Source: Marisa cornuarietis (Eukaryota; Mollusca; Gastropoda; Architaenioglossa; Ampullariidae). From it: a DNA stretch of 64,000 nucleotides. Under the pieces are notes generated by a model that was not told the origin of the DNA, made no database searches, and saw only the letters and a program-made list of their open reading frames with translations. Positions within the stretch are counted from its first letter, which is position 1. Each line of letters starts with the position of its first letter. The position numbers were made by a program, and so were the translations under genes. The stretch is taken from contig SMMW01000077.1 of assembly GCA_004794655.1 (NCBI GenBank), positions 1,240,001 to 1,304,000 on the forward strand, written 5' to 3'. This document shows, one piece after another, positions 33,770 to 45,039 of the stretch.

Positions 33770-33776
33770 TGTGAGT
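33770..33776. repeat. Target-site duplication, outer LINE edge
   Basis: TGTGAGT repeats the heptamer at 31002-31008, two bases beyond the outer breakpoint of the inverted piece. Confidence 0.6.
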
Positions 33777-34440
33777 AAACCAAGCAAGTAAAACAATAAT
33801 ATTTACCGGCCCTGCACGTCATTTACTATTTTTCTTTCTTTCTTTGCAATCGATGTTTACTTGTAAGATGGCGGTACTGTCGTCGTGAAATACATTAAAC
33901 TGTTGAACTATCGGCTTGAAAGAGGATTTTATCCGTAAGAGTGCACTACAGTCAACGTACATGTAATCGGCATTTTATCCGTGAGACTGCAGTACAGTGA
34001 TCTACTGATGGCGGCCTACAAGGCTGAGTAGCCCTCAGCGTCTCCCACCCACCCACACGCTGTCAGCTCCTGAAATATTCACCGCGCCATCTGCCGGCTC
34101 ACACGGCAACGTCGGAAGCAAAGGGCCGCCAGTGGTTCGGAAAATGAGCCATTGCTTGTGGAGCAGGAGTTGCTCCTCGCCAGCACTGTCTTTTTTTCAC
34201 TTGTCACCCCTTGCGGCTTGTTGCGGTTGACGCAAGAAGGAAAGAAAGAAAGAATAAAAAAAAGAGAGGAAGCGGTGGCACAGCTCACTCTGCCGAAAGG
34301 ATTTTTTTTTTGGCGAAAACTCGGTTAGCGGCTGACTGTGTGGTCACAACTTGGACAGCTGCCAGTGGGGGAGCTTAACGGTCCGATATCTCACGGGCGA
34401 GATTCCGAACTATCCCTCCCCACTTTCCTTGGACCAGGTT
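33777..34440. other. Unique DNA, no gene recognised
   Basis: Single-copy sequence. GTACAGTGATCTACTG-type pieces resemble neighbouring repeats, and a T run lies at 34302. A motif GCGCCATCTGCCGGC at 34084 is CTCF-like on the minus strand. No gene is recognised. Confidence 0.45.
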
Positions 34441-34565
34441 CGTTGACTGGACGTGACTGACCGTGACAGACCCTGACTGAACGCGACAGTCCGTAAACTG
34501 AACGTGACTGACCGTGACAGACCCTGACTGAACGCGACAGGCCGTAAACTGAACGTGACTGAACA
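34441..34565. repeat. 57-bp tandem duplication
   Basis: ACTGAACGTGACTGACCGTG followed by ACAGACCCTGACTGAACGCG occurs twice and starts a third time. Short CTGAACGTGACTGA subrepeats are also visible inside the unit. Confidence 0.88.
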
Positions 34566-35215
34566 TTTTCATAGACAATAAGCTTTAATGTCACATGGCT
34601 AAACAAGACGAAAACCAAGTCTCGTGTGCGGCTGTGATTGTTCTTGTTCATTGCACACGTGAAGTTTTGTTCATGTTCATGTTGATACGAGATATTCTGG
34701 ATTTTTAAACTGCTCCTAATGTCACGTGCTAGAACTAAACAAGTTTCCTAAAATATTTTCCTATGGAGACTACCGCGGAGTGACATTGAGCGCCTGTGTG
34801 TGTAAGTGAGTTACCGGCCGTAGAAGGCAGTCAGCCGGTGCCACATCAAAAGAAGCGGCCAGCAGCGCGGTGAGGCCGACATCGTCACAAAACATCGATT
34901 AGCCGCCGCGTTTAACGAGGAAGGAATGTGCAGCCCGCCAGACAGGATGGAGCCACTTACATCAGTCAATATGCAAATCGCCTTCACGCTCGCTGGCGCC
35001 ACCTCGCTGACCCTCGCGCTGAAGACCTGTGGAACTCTCCTGGCTGGGAGTTTGAATGAGAGACCTACTAGTGTCCCACATCTCGCCATTTCTCACGTCG
35101 CTTGAGTACAAACGCTTTCTCGCCCAGCTCGACCCTCGACCTTTTCCTGCAGTCTGTCGGAAAGCAGACACCACTTGGTGACACGGTTAGAGCGGCTCAC
35201 TGCCCCCAACACTAA
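34566..35215. other. Moderately CpG-rich unique DNA, no gene recognised
   Basis: Includes a CTCF-like site at 34992 and a weak tRNA-like segment, GACACGGTTAGAGCGGCT, near 35180 that abuts the next array. The 92-codon minus-strand frame at 34811-35089 has no recognisable domain. Confidence 0.45.
34992..35009 (-). promoter_or_regulatory. CTCF-like motif, candidate
   Basis: Minus strand reads CAGCGAGGTGGCGCCAGC, containing the AGGTGGCGC core known for fly CTCF. Motif evidence only. Confidence 0.33.
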
Positions 35216-37335
35216 ACGCCACTGTGTCTAACTGTGTCTAGTTGGGTATGATTGTGCATGTGTCTAACTCTGTCTACTTCTAATTGTGTCTAGTTGGGTA
35301 TGATTGTGTATGTGTGTGTGTGTCTACTTCTATCTAATTGTGTCTAGTTGGGTATGACTGTGTATGTGTCTGTGTCTACTCCTATCTAATTGTGTCTAGT
35401 TGGGTATGATTGTGTATGTGTCTGTGTCTACTTCTATCTAATTGTGTCTAGTTGGGTATGATTGTGTATGTGTCTGTGTCTACTCCTATCTAATTGTGTC
35501 TAGTTGGGTATGATTGTGTATGTGTCTGTGTCTACTCCTATCTAATTGTGTCTAGTTGGGTATGATTGTGCATGTGTCTGTGTCTACTTCTATCTAATTG
35601 TGTCTAGTTGGGTATGATTGTGTATGTGTCTGTGTCTACTTCTATCTAATTGTGTCTAGTTGGGTATGATTGTGTATGTGTCTGTGTCTACTTCTATCTA
35701 ATTGTGTCTAGTTGGGTATGATTGTGTATGTGTGTGTGTCTACTTCTATCTAATTGTGTCTAGTTGGGTATGATTGTGTATGTGTCTGTGTCTACTTCTA
35801 TCTAACTGTGTCTAGTTGGGTATGATTGTGCATGTGTCTAACTCTGTCTACTTCTAATTGTGTCTAGTTGGGTATGATTGTGTATGTGTGTGTGTCTACT
35901 TCTATCTAATTGTGTCTAGTTGGGTATGATTGTGCATGTGTCTGTGTCTACTTCTATCTAATTGTGTCTAGTTGGGTATGATTGTGCATGTGTCTGTGTC
36001 TACTCCTATCTAATTGTGTCTAGTTGGGTATGATTGTGTATGTGTCTGTGTCTACTTCTATCTAATTGTGTCTAGTTGGGTATGATTGTGCATGTGTCTG
36101 TGTCTACTTCTATCTAATTGTGTCTAGTTGGGTATGATTGTGCATGTGTCTGTGTCTACTCCTATCTAATTGTGTCTAGTTGGGTATGATTGTGCATGTG
36201 TCTGTGTCTACTTCTATCTAATTGTGTCTAGTTGGGTATGATTGTGCATGTGTCTGTGTCTACTTCTATCTAATTGTGTCTAGTTGGGTATGATTGTGCA
36301 TGTGTCTGTGTCTACTCCTATCTAATTGTGTCTAGTTGGGTATGATTGTGCATGTGTCTGTGTCTACTTCTATCTAATTGTGTCTAGTTGGGTATGATTG
36401 TGCATGTGTCTGTGTCTACTTCTATCTAATTGTGTCTAGTTGGGTATGATTGTGTATGTGTGTGTGTCTACTTCTATCTAATTGTGTCTAGTTGGGTATG
36501 ATTGTGCATGTGTCTGTGTCTACTTCTATCTAATTGTGTCTAGTTGGGTATGATTGTGCATGTGTCTGTGTCTACTCCTATCTAATTGTGTCTAGTTGGG
36601 TATGATTGTGCATGTGTCTGTGTCTACTTCTATCTAATTGTGTCTAGTTGGGTATGATTGTGCATGTGTCTGTGTCTACTTCTATCTAATTGTGTCTAGT
36701 TGGGTATGATTGTGCATGTGTCTAACTCTGTCTACTTCTAATTGTGTCTAGTTGGGTATGATTGTGTATGTGTGTGTGTCTACTTCTATCTAATTGTGTC
36801 TAGTTGGGTATGATTGTGTATGTGTGTGTGTCTACTTCTATCTAATTGTGTCTAGTTGGGTATGATTGTGTATGTGTCTGTGTCTACTTCTATCTAACTG
36901 TGTCTAGTTGGGTATGATTGTGCATGTGTCTAACTCTGTCTACTTCTAATTGTGTCTAGTTGGGTATGATTGTGTATGTGTGTGTCTACTTCTATCTAAT
37001 TGTGTCTAGTTGGGTATGATTGTGTATGTGTGTGTGTCTACTTCTATCTAATTGTGTCTAGTTGGGTATGATTGTGCATGTGTCTGTGTCTACTTCTATC
37101 TAATTGTGTCTAGTTGGGTATGATTGTGTATGTGTCTGTGTCTACTTCTATCTAATTGTGTCTAGTTGGGTATGATTGTGTATGTGTCTAACTTTGTCTA
37201 CTTCTATCTAATTGTGTCTAGTTGTTCTAACTGTGTGTATGACTGTTTCTGTGTTTATGTCTAATTGTGTCTAGCTGTGTCTGTCTGTGTCTAGCTCTGT
37301 CTAGTTGTGTCTAATTGTGTATGATTGTGTATGGT
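35216..37335. repeat. 52-bp minisatellite, about forty copies
   Basis: About 2.1 kb of TCTAATTGTGTCTAGTTGGG followed by TATGATTGTGCATGTGTCTG and TGTCTACTTCTA. Variants are TGTATG or TGCATG, CTTCTA or CTCCTA, and a shorter form with TCTAACTCTGTCTACTTCTA that recurs near 35262, 35837, 36720 and 36929. That points to duplications of multi-unit blocks. The 3' edge decays through TGTCTAGCTGTGTCTG. Stops occur in every frame. Confidence 0.97.
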
Positions 37336-38029
37336 TTTCTTCCCTGAATTCGTGTCTGGGCGGGAAGTCAGTGGATACAGCAGCGATAACAACACGATAA
37401 ATATATCCTGCACTGATGGATAATAGATAAAAGACTAAAGGTTGTCTACTGGGGTTCTCATTACAGGGGTGCAATGGATGTATAGTCAAGGGTTACTAAG
37501 GTGGAAACCTCAGGATATTTCCAAACACTTATCGTCATGTTCCTACGGACTAGTTGATGCGGATTTTGATTCGAGTTCCGTTTCGACATCGTAGTCAAGA
37601 AAAAAAAGTGCGTGTGAGTCTGACGATGGTGGAGAGAAAGCCCGGATGTTCTTCTGCAGCCAGCTCCAGAGTCCCACTAGTCCCCGGATGGTGGTGTGGA
37701 AGGAACATGAGGAATAAAAGTGCCCAAAATACCCCGTCCCCATGGCCTTGATCCACTGTGGCAGTGAGGGCTTGTAAAGAAGGGAAGTGAGTCCTTTCTA
37801 CAGTCACCAGTCTTTAACCAGCTTACACTTCTTGGTGGGAAATGATTTAGGGGGTACATTAAAGCAAAAGAGTTCACACTGAAAGGTTTTCTTAGCTGGC
37901 AAGTGGTTGGGGCAGTTAACGATCCTTGGAACCTTACGGTTACAGGTAAGGGTCGACATGGGGAAGACGAGGGTGTCTCGACCTGCTCGTCAAGAAGTCA
38001 GAAGTCGGAATATTCAGAGACAGGTGATA
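37336..38029. other. Unique DNA, no gene recognised
   Basis: Single-copy sequence. Overlapping reverse-strand frames of 62-70 codons at 37543-37877 and a 65-codon plus frame show no recognised family. Confidence 0.45.
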
Positions 38030-38395
38030 CACTGCCACACGATAATGACGTGTTAGTACGTCACACAGCAACATGTCACACGATAATGACGTGTTAGTAA
38101 GTCACACAGCAACATGTCACACGATAATGACGTGTTAGTACGTCTGACAACAACATGTCACACGATAATGACGTGTTAGTACGTCACACAACAACATGTC
38201 ACACGATAATGACGTGTTAGTACGTCAGACAACAACATGTCACACGATAATGACGTCTTAGTACGTCACACAGCAACATGTCACACGATAATGACGTGTT
38301 AGTACGTCTGACAACAACATGCTACACGATAATGACGTGTTAGTACGTCAGACAACATTCGGCACAATAATCACGTCATACAACAACATGCCAAC
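38030..38395. repeat. 41-bp minisatellite, about nine copies
   Basis: CACGATAATGACGTGTTAGT recurs 41 bases apart (GATAATGACG at 38041 and 38082), followed by ACGTCACACAGCAACATG. Each unit has TGACGTG and ACGTCA elements. The array decays to the right. Confidence 0.95.
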
Positions 38396-39125
38396 GTCAC
38401 ACGAGGAGACCGTGTCACAGACTAGGACACCATCACGGACATGAACATCAAGACATGTACTAACATAACGATGACGCAGACACGCGTGGTCTGCACAGCG
38501 ACTATCAAGTCCACAACGTCACACTAACTTCATGTCCTTCTAACTGAGCAAAGTGCCGACACGTCAAACCTTGGAAGTGCCTGACAGTCCCAATGCCGTG
38601 ACACATGAACTGACAATGTCATGACAAAGAAAGTGGGAGGTGGCTCAGCAGACGGACCCCACGTGACCGATGTATGAGATGGAGACAGACGATGAGTGCA
38701 GCTCACAGCTCAGAGAAGACGTGAGCAGCTCATGTCATTTAAAATGTTTAGCAAGTCAAATACGAAAGTAAATGAATGAATGAAGTAGATGATGTTTACC
38801 GCCATGACAACAGTTCAGAGGTCAAAGACGTGGCCACTAACGTTCTTATATTCATGAAGGAACGAACGTACGAACAGACAGAAGAATGTATTAAGAATTA
38901 AATTAACTTATTATTTAAGGAGCTACACAACTAAAGTTTGTTTGTTTGTGCTTAGCACATCATTCCGAATCGGGGATAAGGAGTAACACTGCTGTGTCAC
39001 TTGTGGTAAGTAATCTGCGGTGTCAGTGTCAGTGTCAGTGTCAGCGTCATGTAAGGACATTTTACCAGGAACGCGGAAAAACGGAGGAGCACGCGCAACA
39101 AAAGACAAGACAGCCACGGGGTTGG

Positions 39126-39179
39126 TGACGTCACGTTTGAAAACCACGGGTGGGTGTAGTGACGTCACGTCTGACGTCA
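39126..39179. promoter_or_regulatory. Three perfect CREs, candidate promoter/enhancer
   Basis: The full palindromic CREB/ATF site TGACGTCA occurs at 39126-39133, 39160-39167 and 39172-39179. It is not part of a tandem array here, and more CGTCA half-sites lie nearby. CRE clusters of this kind occur in cAMP-responsive promoters. The target gene is unknown. Confidence 0.45.
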
Positions 39180-39527
39180 GCAAATGTCGTCACAAAGTCA
39201 GAGGAGGGGGTTAGACTCCATCCAGCGCCCCTGGCGGGCGGGGGGGGGGAGGTCAGAGAGCACGGCGCCGTGTCCTGGAGGAGCTGCTGGCTAATAACAA
39301 GAAACACTTGTTCTAAATATAGCCACGTGCAGCTGCGATGCGCAGCTTGATGTCGGGTGTCTGAGCACCCGAGTGCGGACAGAAATAACTCACACAGGCC
39401 CGCAGGCAAGCACGTGGTAAGCGTCTGCACTGGCAGGTGTCCGTGACAACCACTTGTACTGTCAGTCTCGCCGCTCATTGTTGTATCTTACCTGTCACTT
39501 CCTCAATCTTCCTGACTCTCTCGGCAC

Positions 39528-39536
39528 TATAAATAG
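39528..39536 (+). promoter_or_regulatory. TATA box, candidate
   Basis: TATAAATAG within CACTATAAATAGCATC lies about 350 bases right of the CRE cluster. GATATTCACTCTTAC about 20-30 bases downstream could hold an initiator. No transcript or exon is identified. Confidence 0.35.
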
Positions 39537-39958
39537 CATCACTGCTGTGATATTCACTCTTACTATATCAAACGTCATATCTTCACCATACCACTCAAAA
39601 CTATAAATCACATAGCAGTGCTTAGTTTTTAAACCTCACATTTGTTTGTTTGTTTTGTTTTTACTCAGCCGGTGTCAAGCAGTTTACTGACTGGAAACGT
39701 TTTCTCAGACTCGGACACGATAAGCAAATGATTGACAGATGGAAGAACACACGTGCCACTCAGGCCCTACTTTCTTTCTTCCTCTCTCTTGCTCTCTCTC
39801 TCTCTCTTTTATTTCAGCGCAACGAGGCAGACAAAACACATTTTCTTCTCTCTCTCATTCACACTGGAAATCTTTCTCCGTCGAGAGAGGTTAGCATAAA
39901 ACTCAGTCAAACACACAATACGCACCAAGTCGTACACATGCGCGCGCACGTACTCTCT

Positions 39959-39961
<3 letters not shown>

Positions 39962-39990
<29 letters not shown>

Positions 39991-40068
39991 CACACACACA
40001 CCCACCCACCCACCCATATCGTATAGCACACACACACATATCGTATACACACACACACACAAACAGAA
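39962..40068. repeat. (CA)n/(CCCA)n microsatellite
   Basis: CA runs interrupted by CCCACCCACCCACCC and by two ATATCGTATA blocks. A dense CT run precedes it at about 39775-39815. Confidence 0.93.
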
Positions 40069-40682
40069 ACACGTACGCGCATTCGTTCTTGCACGCACGA
40101 TACCAACATCATTTTCTCTGCTCTCTTTCCTTGTCTCCCTCATTCCTCTATCACCTCTAATGTCGTCAGTCAAGGTGTGTAGTCACCTCTAATGTCGTCA
40201 GTCAAGACTTCTAATCAACACAATGCCAAAAAGTCACAATCGTGACGTCACGTTTGTACACACCTCCGCCACTCACGACATGGGTCCAGCTCTACCCGTG
40301 CACCGCCTGAGGCCCTCACATCGGAAGCGTAGCTCCGTGCGTTGCTGGTCTCTTGGTGTTGATCTCTTAGTGTGCATGGGGATGTTTGTAGGCGTGTGTA
40401 TCTCGAGAACGGAAAAGGTTTCTCTGTCAGGCAGTGGGTGTGGTGAGGTGTGGTGAGCACAGTGAACGGGGAGGGGCCAGCAGAAGGCAGGAGGAGCCAC
40501 AAAGAAGCAGGTGGAATGCAAATGAAGACAGGAGAGGACAACTGCAGCTCCCTCAAGGGAGAGATAAACTTGGCGACCTTTCGTAGAGCGAAAACGTCAT
40601 GAGACAAATCGCATTTAAGAAAAAACAGACTTGCAGGTCAGGTTTGTTTCACCAGACATGAATAAAGTGGCACACTGTACAG
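40069..40682. other. Unique DNA, no gene recognised
   Basis: CACCTCTAATGTCGTCAGTC is duplicated at about 40151-40206. The minus-strand 119-codon frame at 40248-40607 has no recognised domain. Confidence 0.5.
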
Positions 40683-40838
40683 TCGGGTAGATATACAGCA
40701 GTCTTACTGTATTGTCGGGTAGATATACAGCAGTCTTACTGTATTGTCGGGTAGATATACAGCAGTGTTACTGTACAGTCGGCTACATATATAAAAGTCT
40801 TACTGTACAGTCGGCTAGATGTACAGCAGTGTTACTGC
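40683..40838. repeat. 32-bp minisatellite, about five copies
   Basis: GTCGGGTAGATATACAGCAG followed by TCTTACTGTATT, abutting the much larger array to the right. Confidence 0.93.
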
Positions 40839-40844
40839 ATTGTC

Positions 40845-43470
40845 ACACTTATACATCACAGTCCAGTACACACACAGTAGTCACACTCATACATCACAGT
40901 CCAGTAGACACACAGCAGTCACACTCATACATCACAGTCTATACAGCAGTCACACTCATACATCACAGTCCAGTAGACACACAGCAGTCACACTCATACA
41001 TCACAGTCTATACAGCAGTCACACTCATACATCACAGTCCAGTAGACACACAGCAGTCACACTCATACATCACAGTCTATACAGCAGTCACACTCATACA
41101 TCACAGTCCAGTAGACACACAGCAGTCACACTCATACATCACAGTCTATACAGCAGTCACACTCATACATCACAGTCCAGTAGACACACAGCAGTCACAC
41201 TCATACATCACATCACACACACTCATACAGTCAGCAGTCACACTCATACAGTCCAGTAGACACACAGTAGTCACACTATACATCATAGTCCAGTCACACA
41301 GTAGTCACACTCATACATCACAGTCCAGTAAACACACAGCAGTCACACCCATACATCACAGTCCAGTAGACACACAGCAGTCACACCCATACATCACAGT
41401 CCAGTAGACAAACAGCACTCACACCCATACATCACAGTCCAGTAGACAAACAGCAGTCACACTCATACATCACAGTCTATACAGCAGTCACACTCATACG
41501 TCACAGTCTATACAGCAGTCACACTCATACATCACAGTCTATACAGCAGTCACACTCATACATCACAGTCCAGTAGACACACAGCAGTCACACTCATACA
41601 TCACAGTCCAGTAGACACACAGTAGTCACACTTCTACATCACAGTCCAGTACACACACAGCAGTCACACTCATACATCACAGTCCAGTAGACACACAGCA
41701 GTCACACTCATACATCACAGTCCAGTAGACACACAGTAGTCACACTCATACATCACAGTCCAGTACACACACAGTAGTCACACCCATACACCACAGTCTA
41801 TACAGCAGTCACACTCATACATCAGAGTCCAATACACACACAGTAGTCACACTCATACATCATAGTCCAGTAGACACACAGCAGTCACACTCATACATCA
41901 CAGTCCAGTAGACAAACAGCAGTCACACTCATACATCACAGTCTATACAGCAGTCACACTCATACATCACAGTCCAGTAGACACACAGCAGTAACACTCA
42001 TACATCACAGTTCAGTAAACATACAGCAGTCACACTCATACATCACAGTCTATACAGCAGTCACACTCATACATCACAGTCCAGTAGACACACAGCAGTC
42101 ACACTCATACATCAAGTCCAGAAGACACACAGTAGTCACACCCATACACCACAGTCCAGTAGACACACAGCAGTCACACTCATACATCAAGTCCAGAAGA
42201 CACACAGTAGTCACACCCATACACCACAGTCCAGTAGACACACAGCAGTCACACTCATACATCACAGTCCAGTACACACACAGCAGTCACACTCATACAT
42301 CACAGTCCAGTACACACACAGCAGTCACACTCATACATCACAGTCCAGTAGACAAACAGCAGTCACACTCATACATCACAGTCTATACAGCAGTCACACT
42401 CATATATCACAGTCCAGTAGACACACAGCAGTCACACTCATACATCACAGTCCAGTAGACACACAGCAGTCACACTCATACATCAAGTTCAGTAGACACA
42501 CAGTAGTCACACTCATACACCACAGTCCAGTAGACACACAGCAGTCACACCATACATCACAGTCCATACACTAGTCAGTCTATACACACAGTCAGTCACA
42601 CCCATACATCACAGTCCAGTAGACACACAGCAGTCACACCCATACATCACAGTCTATAGTACTATACAGCAGTCACACCCATACATCACAGTCTATACAG
42701 CAGTCACACTCATACATCACAGTCTATACAGTAGTCACACTCATACATCACAGTCTATAGTACTATACAGCAGTCACACTCATACATCACAGTCTATACA
42801 GCAGTCACACTCATACATCACAGTCCAGTAGACACACAGCAGTCACACTCATACATCACAGTCCAGTAGACACACAGCAGTCACACTCATACATCACAGT
42901 CCAGTAGACACACAGTAGTCACACCCATACATCACAGTCTATATAGTAGTCACACTCATACATCACAGTCCAGTAGACACACAGCAGTCACACTCATACA
43001 TCACAGTCCAGTAGACACACAGTAGTCACACCCATACATCACAGTCTATATAGTAGTCACACTCATACATCACAGTCCAGTAGACACACAGCAGTCACAC
43101 TCATACATCACAGTCCAGTAGACACACAGTAGTCACACCCATACATCACAGTCTATATAGTAGTCACACTCATACATCACAGTCCAGTAGACACACAGTA
43201 GTCACACTCATACATCACAGTCCAGTAGACACACAGTAGTCACACCCATACATCACAGTCTATATAGTAGTCACACTCATACATCACAGTCCAGTAGACA
43301 CACAGCAGTCACACTTATACATCATAGTCCAGTAGACACACAGTAGTCACACCCATACATCCCAGTCTATACAGTAGTCACACTCATACATCACAGTCTA
43401 CACAGTAGTCACACCCATACATCACAGTCTACACAGTAGTCACACTCATACATCACAGTCCAGTAGACAC
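40845..43470. repeat. 38/31-bp minisatellite with higher-order repeats
   Basis: A 2.6-kb array of two unit types sharing CACTCATACATCACAGTC. The 38-bp type continues CAGTAGACACACAGCAGTCA and the 31-bp type TATACAGCAGTCA. Alternating 38+31 units form a 69-bp higher-order repeat at about 40900-41180. A 38+38+31 block of 107 bp, marked by TCTATATAG at 42941, 43048, 43155 and 43262, repeats four times near the right end. CACTCATA and CACCCATA variants are interspersed. The 231-codon plus frame at the left end is a repeat translation. Confidence 0.97.
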
Positions 43471-44165
43471 ACACACTTGTGGTAACCTGTTCTTGCTGTG
43501 GCGAGGGTGACTGTTGTGACACTGACTACTCAGACTCAGTATCACTTGTCTACAGTCTTTGCCAGGCCGCCAGAAGGTGAATGGAGGATTTCTCCCTCAG
43601 TCTGTGTACTCGCATGAAAATCTGTTTGCATGTTGTATGGGTGGATGTTGAACCAAGAGCGGAGAACTCTCAATGGACCGCGAGGATTGTGGGCCACAGA
43701 AAGATGGCGACTGTGTGTGCTATTGATCTCCGAGACAAAACCTTCCACACAGGCAGGAAGAGCAAGATATGTTCCTCCTTCTCTCTCTCTCTCTCAGCCT
43801 CTTTCACTCCAACCTTCTCTGCTTTCTCTAGAAGGCGTCAAGATTGTGCCACGTCATCCATACTTGCACATGCGCAGGAAGCAGGATGGTCAGTGACCGT
43901 CTGCTGACACTGGTGACAAATTGCCACCCAGTGTTTCTACAAACTATTTGCACAGTCGTCACCGTTGCTGACAGTTGTATCTGCCTCCAATGGGTCCGCC
44001 CACGCACGAGACAGGACGAGACAGGGTGAGGCAGCTTGTAAAGTGTCAGGACGGGTACGTGACGGGTGCACATTACACCCGACTCTGTGTGGACCACAGC
44101 CATGTTCTGTCACTGCATGGCATGATGATCAACAGGCAGATAACAAGCAGCAACTGGCTAAAACC
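43471..44165. other. Unique DNA, no gene recognised
   Basis: Single-copy sequence with a CT run at 43781. Open frames of 83-108 codons on both strands overlap each other and have no recognised domain. Confidence 0.45.
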
Positions 44166-44990
44166 GCCATGGACCTACCTGATGCTGATATCTACTGTAT
44201 ACACTGTTACAGTCTACTTCATGTGATGTCAGACATCGGTTATCTTGCCTTTAGTAACCTACCTGATGCTGATATCTACTGTATACACTGTTACAATCTA
44301 CTTCATGTTATGTCAGACATCGGTTATCTTACCTTTAGTAACCTACCTGATGCTGATATCTACTGTATACACTGTTACAATCTACTTCATGTGATGTCAG
44401 ACATCGGTTATCTTACCTTTAGTAACCTACCTGATGCTGATATCTACTGTATACACTGTTACAGTCTACATCATGTGATGTCAGACATCGGTTATCTTAC
44501 CTTTAGTAACCTACCTGATGCTGATATCTACTGTATACACTATACACCATTACAGTCTACTTCATGTGATGTCAGACATCGGTTATCTTACCTTTAGTAA
44601 CCTACCTGATGCTGATATCTACTGTATACACCATTACAGTCTACTTCATGTTATGTCAGACATCGGTTATCTTACCTTTAGTAACCTACCTGATGCTGAT
44701 ATCTACTGTATACACCATTACAGTCTACTTCATGTGATGTCAGACATCGGTTATCTTACCTTTAGTAACCTACCTGATGCTGATATCTACTGTATACACC
44801 ATTACAGTCTACTTCATGTTATGTCAGACATCGGTTATCTTACCTTTAGTAACCTACCTGATGCTGATATCTACTGTATACACCATTACAGTCTACTTCA
44901 TGTGATGTCAGACATCGGTTATCTTACCTTTAGTAACCTACCTGATGCTGATATCTACTGTATACACCATTACAGTCTACTTCAGGTGAT
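44166..44990. repeat. 84-bp minisatellite, about ten copies
   Basis: GATGCTGATATCTACTGTAT recurs 84 bases apart (44181, 44265 and on), followed by TACAGTCTACTTCATGTGAT and GTCAGACATCGGTTATCTTA. One unit near 44530 carries an extra CTATACAC. The unit is 28 codons long and leaves frames of 210 and 158 codons open. Two different frames are open, arguing against a real protein. The second half of the unit is homologous to the 55-bp unit of the adjoining array. Confidence 0.96.
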
Positions 44991-45039
44991 GTAACACGTC
45001 TGTTCTATAACCTTCATAGACCTACCTGACGCTAATATC
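44991..45039. repeat. Transition unit between the 84-bp and 55-bp arrays
   Basis: Sequence around 44991-45060 keeps ACCTACCTGACGCTAATATC from the 84-bp family and then passes into CTACGCCATGTCATGTCAGA of the 55-bp family, a mixed unit linking the two arrays. Confidence 0.75.

Larger units (their letters stand above)
38396..39961. other. Unique DNA with promoter-like elements
   Basis: About 1.5 kb of single-copy DNA with a (TGTCAG)n run at 39021-39045, a triple CRE cluster, a TATA box, and several CACGTG-type boxes. No coding exon is recognised. Open frames of 104-115 codons lack domains. Confidence 0.5.

Noticed and set aside
35165..35215. tRNA-like head GGTTAGAGCGGCTCACTGCC as a SINE
   Set aside because: No B box follows; the next bases are the 52-bp array. 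At most a truncated SINE head.
37543..37877. Overlapping reverse-strand frames as a LINE remnant
   Set aside because: No alignment with the RTE family seen elsewhere in the window could be made by eye, and no reverse-transcriptase motif is present.
40845..43470. CRISPR-like appearance of regularly spaced repeats
   Set aside because: The sequence between cores is itself repeated rather than unique spacer sequence, there are no cas genes, and the context is eukaryotic.
43965..44994. 210- and 158-codon frames with a 28-residue repeat
   Set aside because: Two different frames of the 84-bp array are open, and the downstream related 55-bp array shows no coding constraint.
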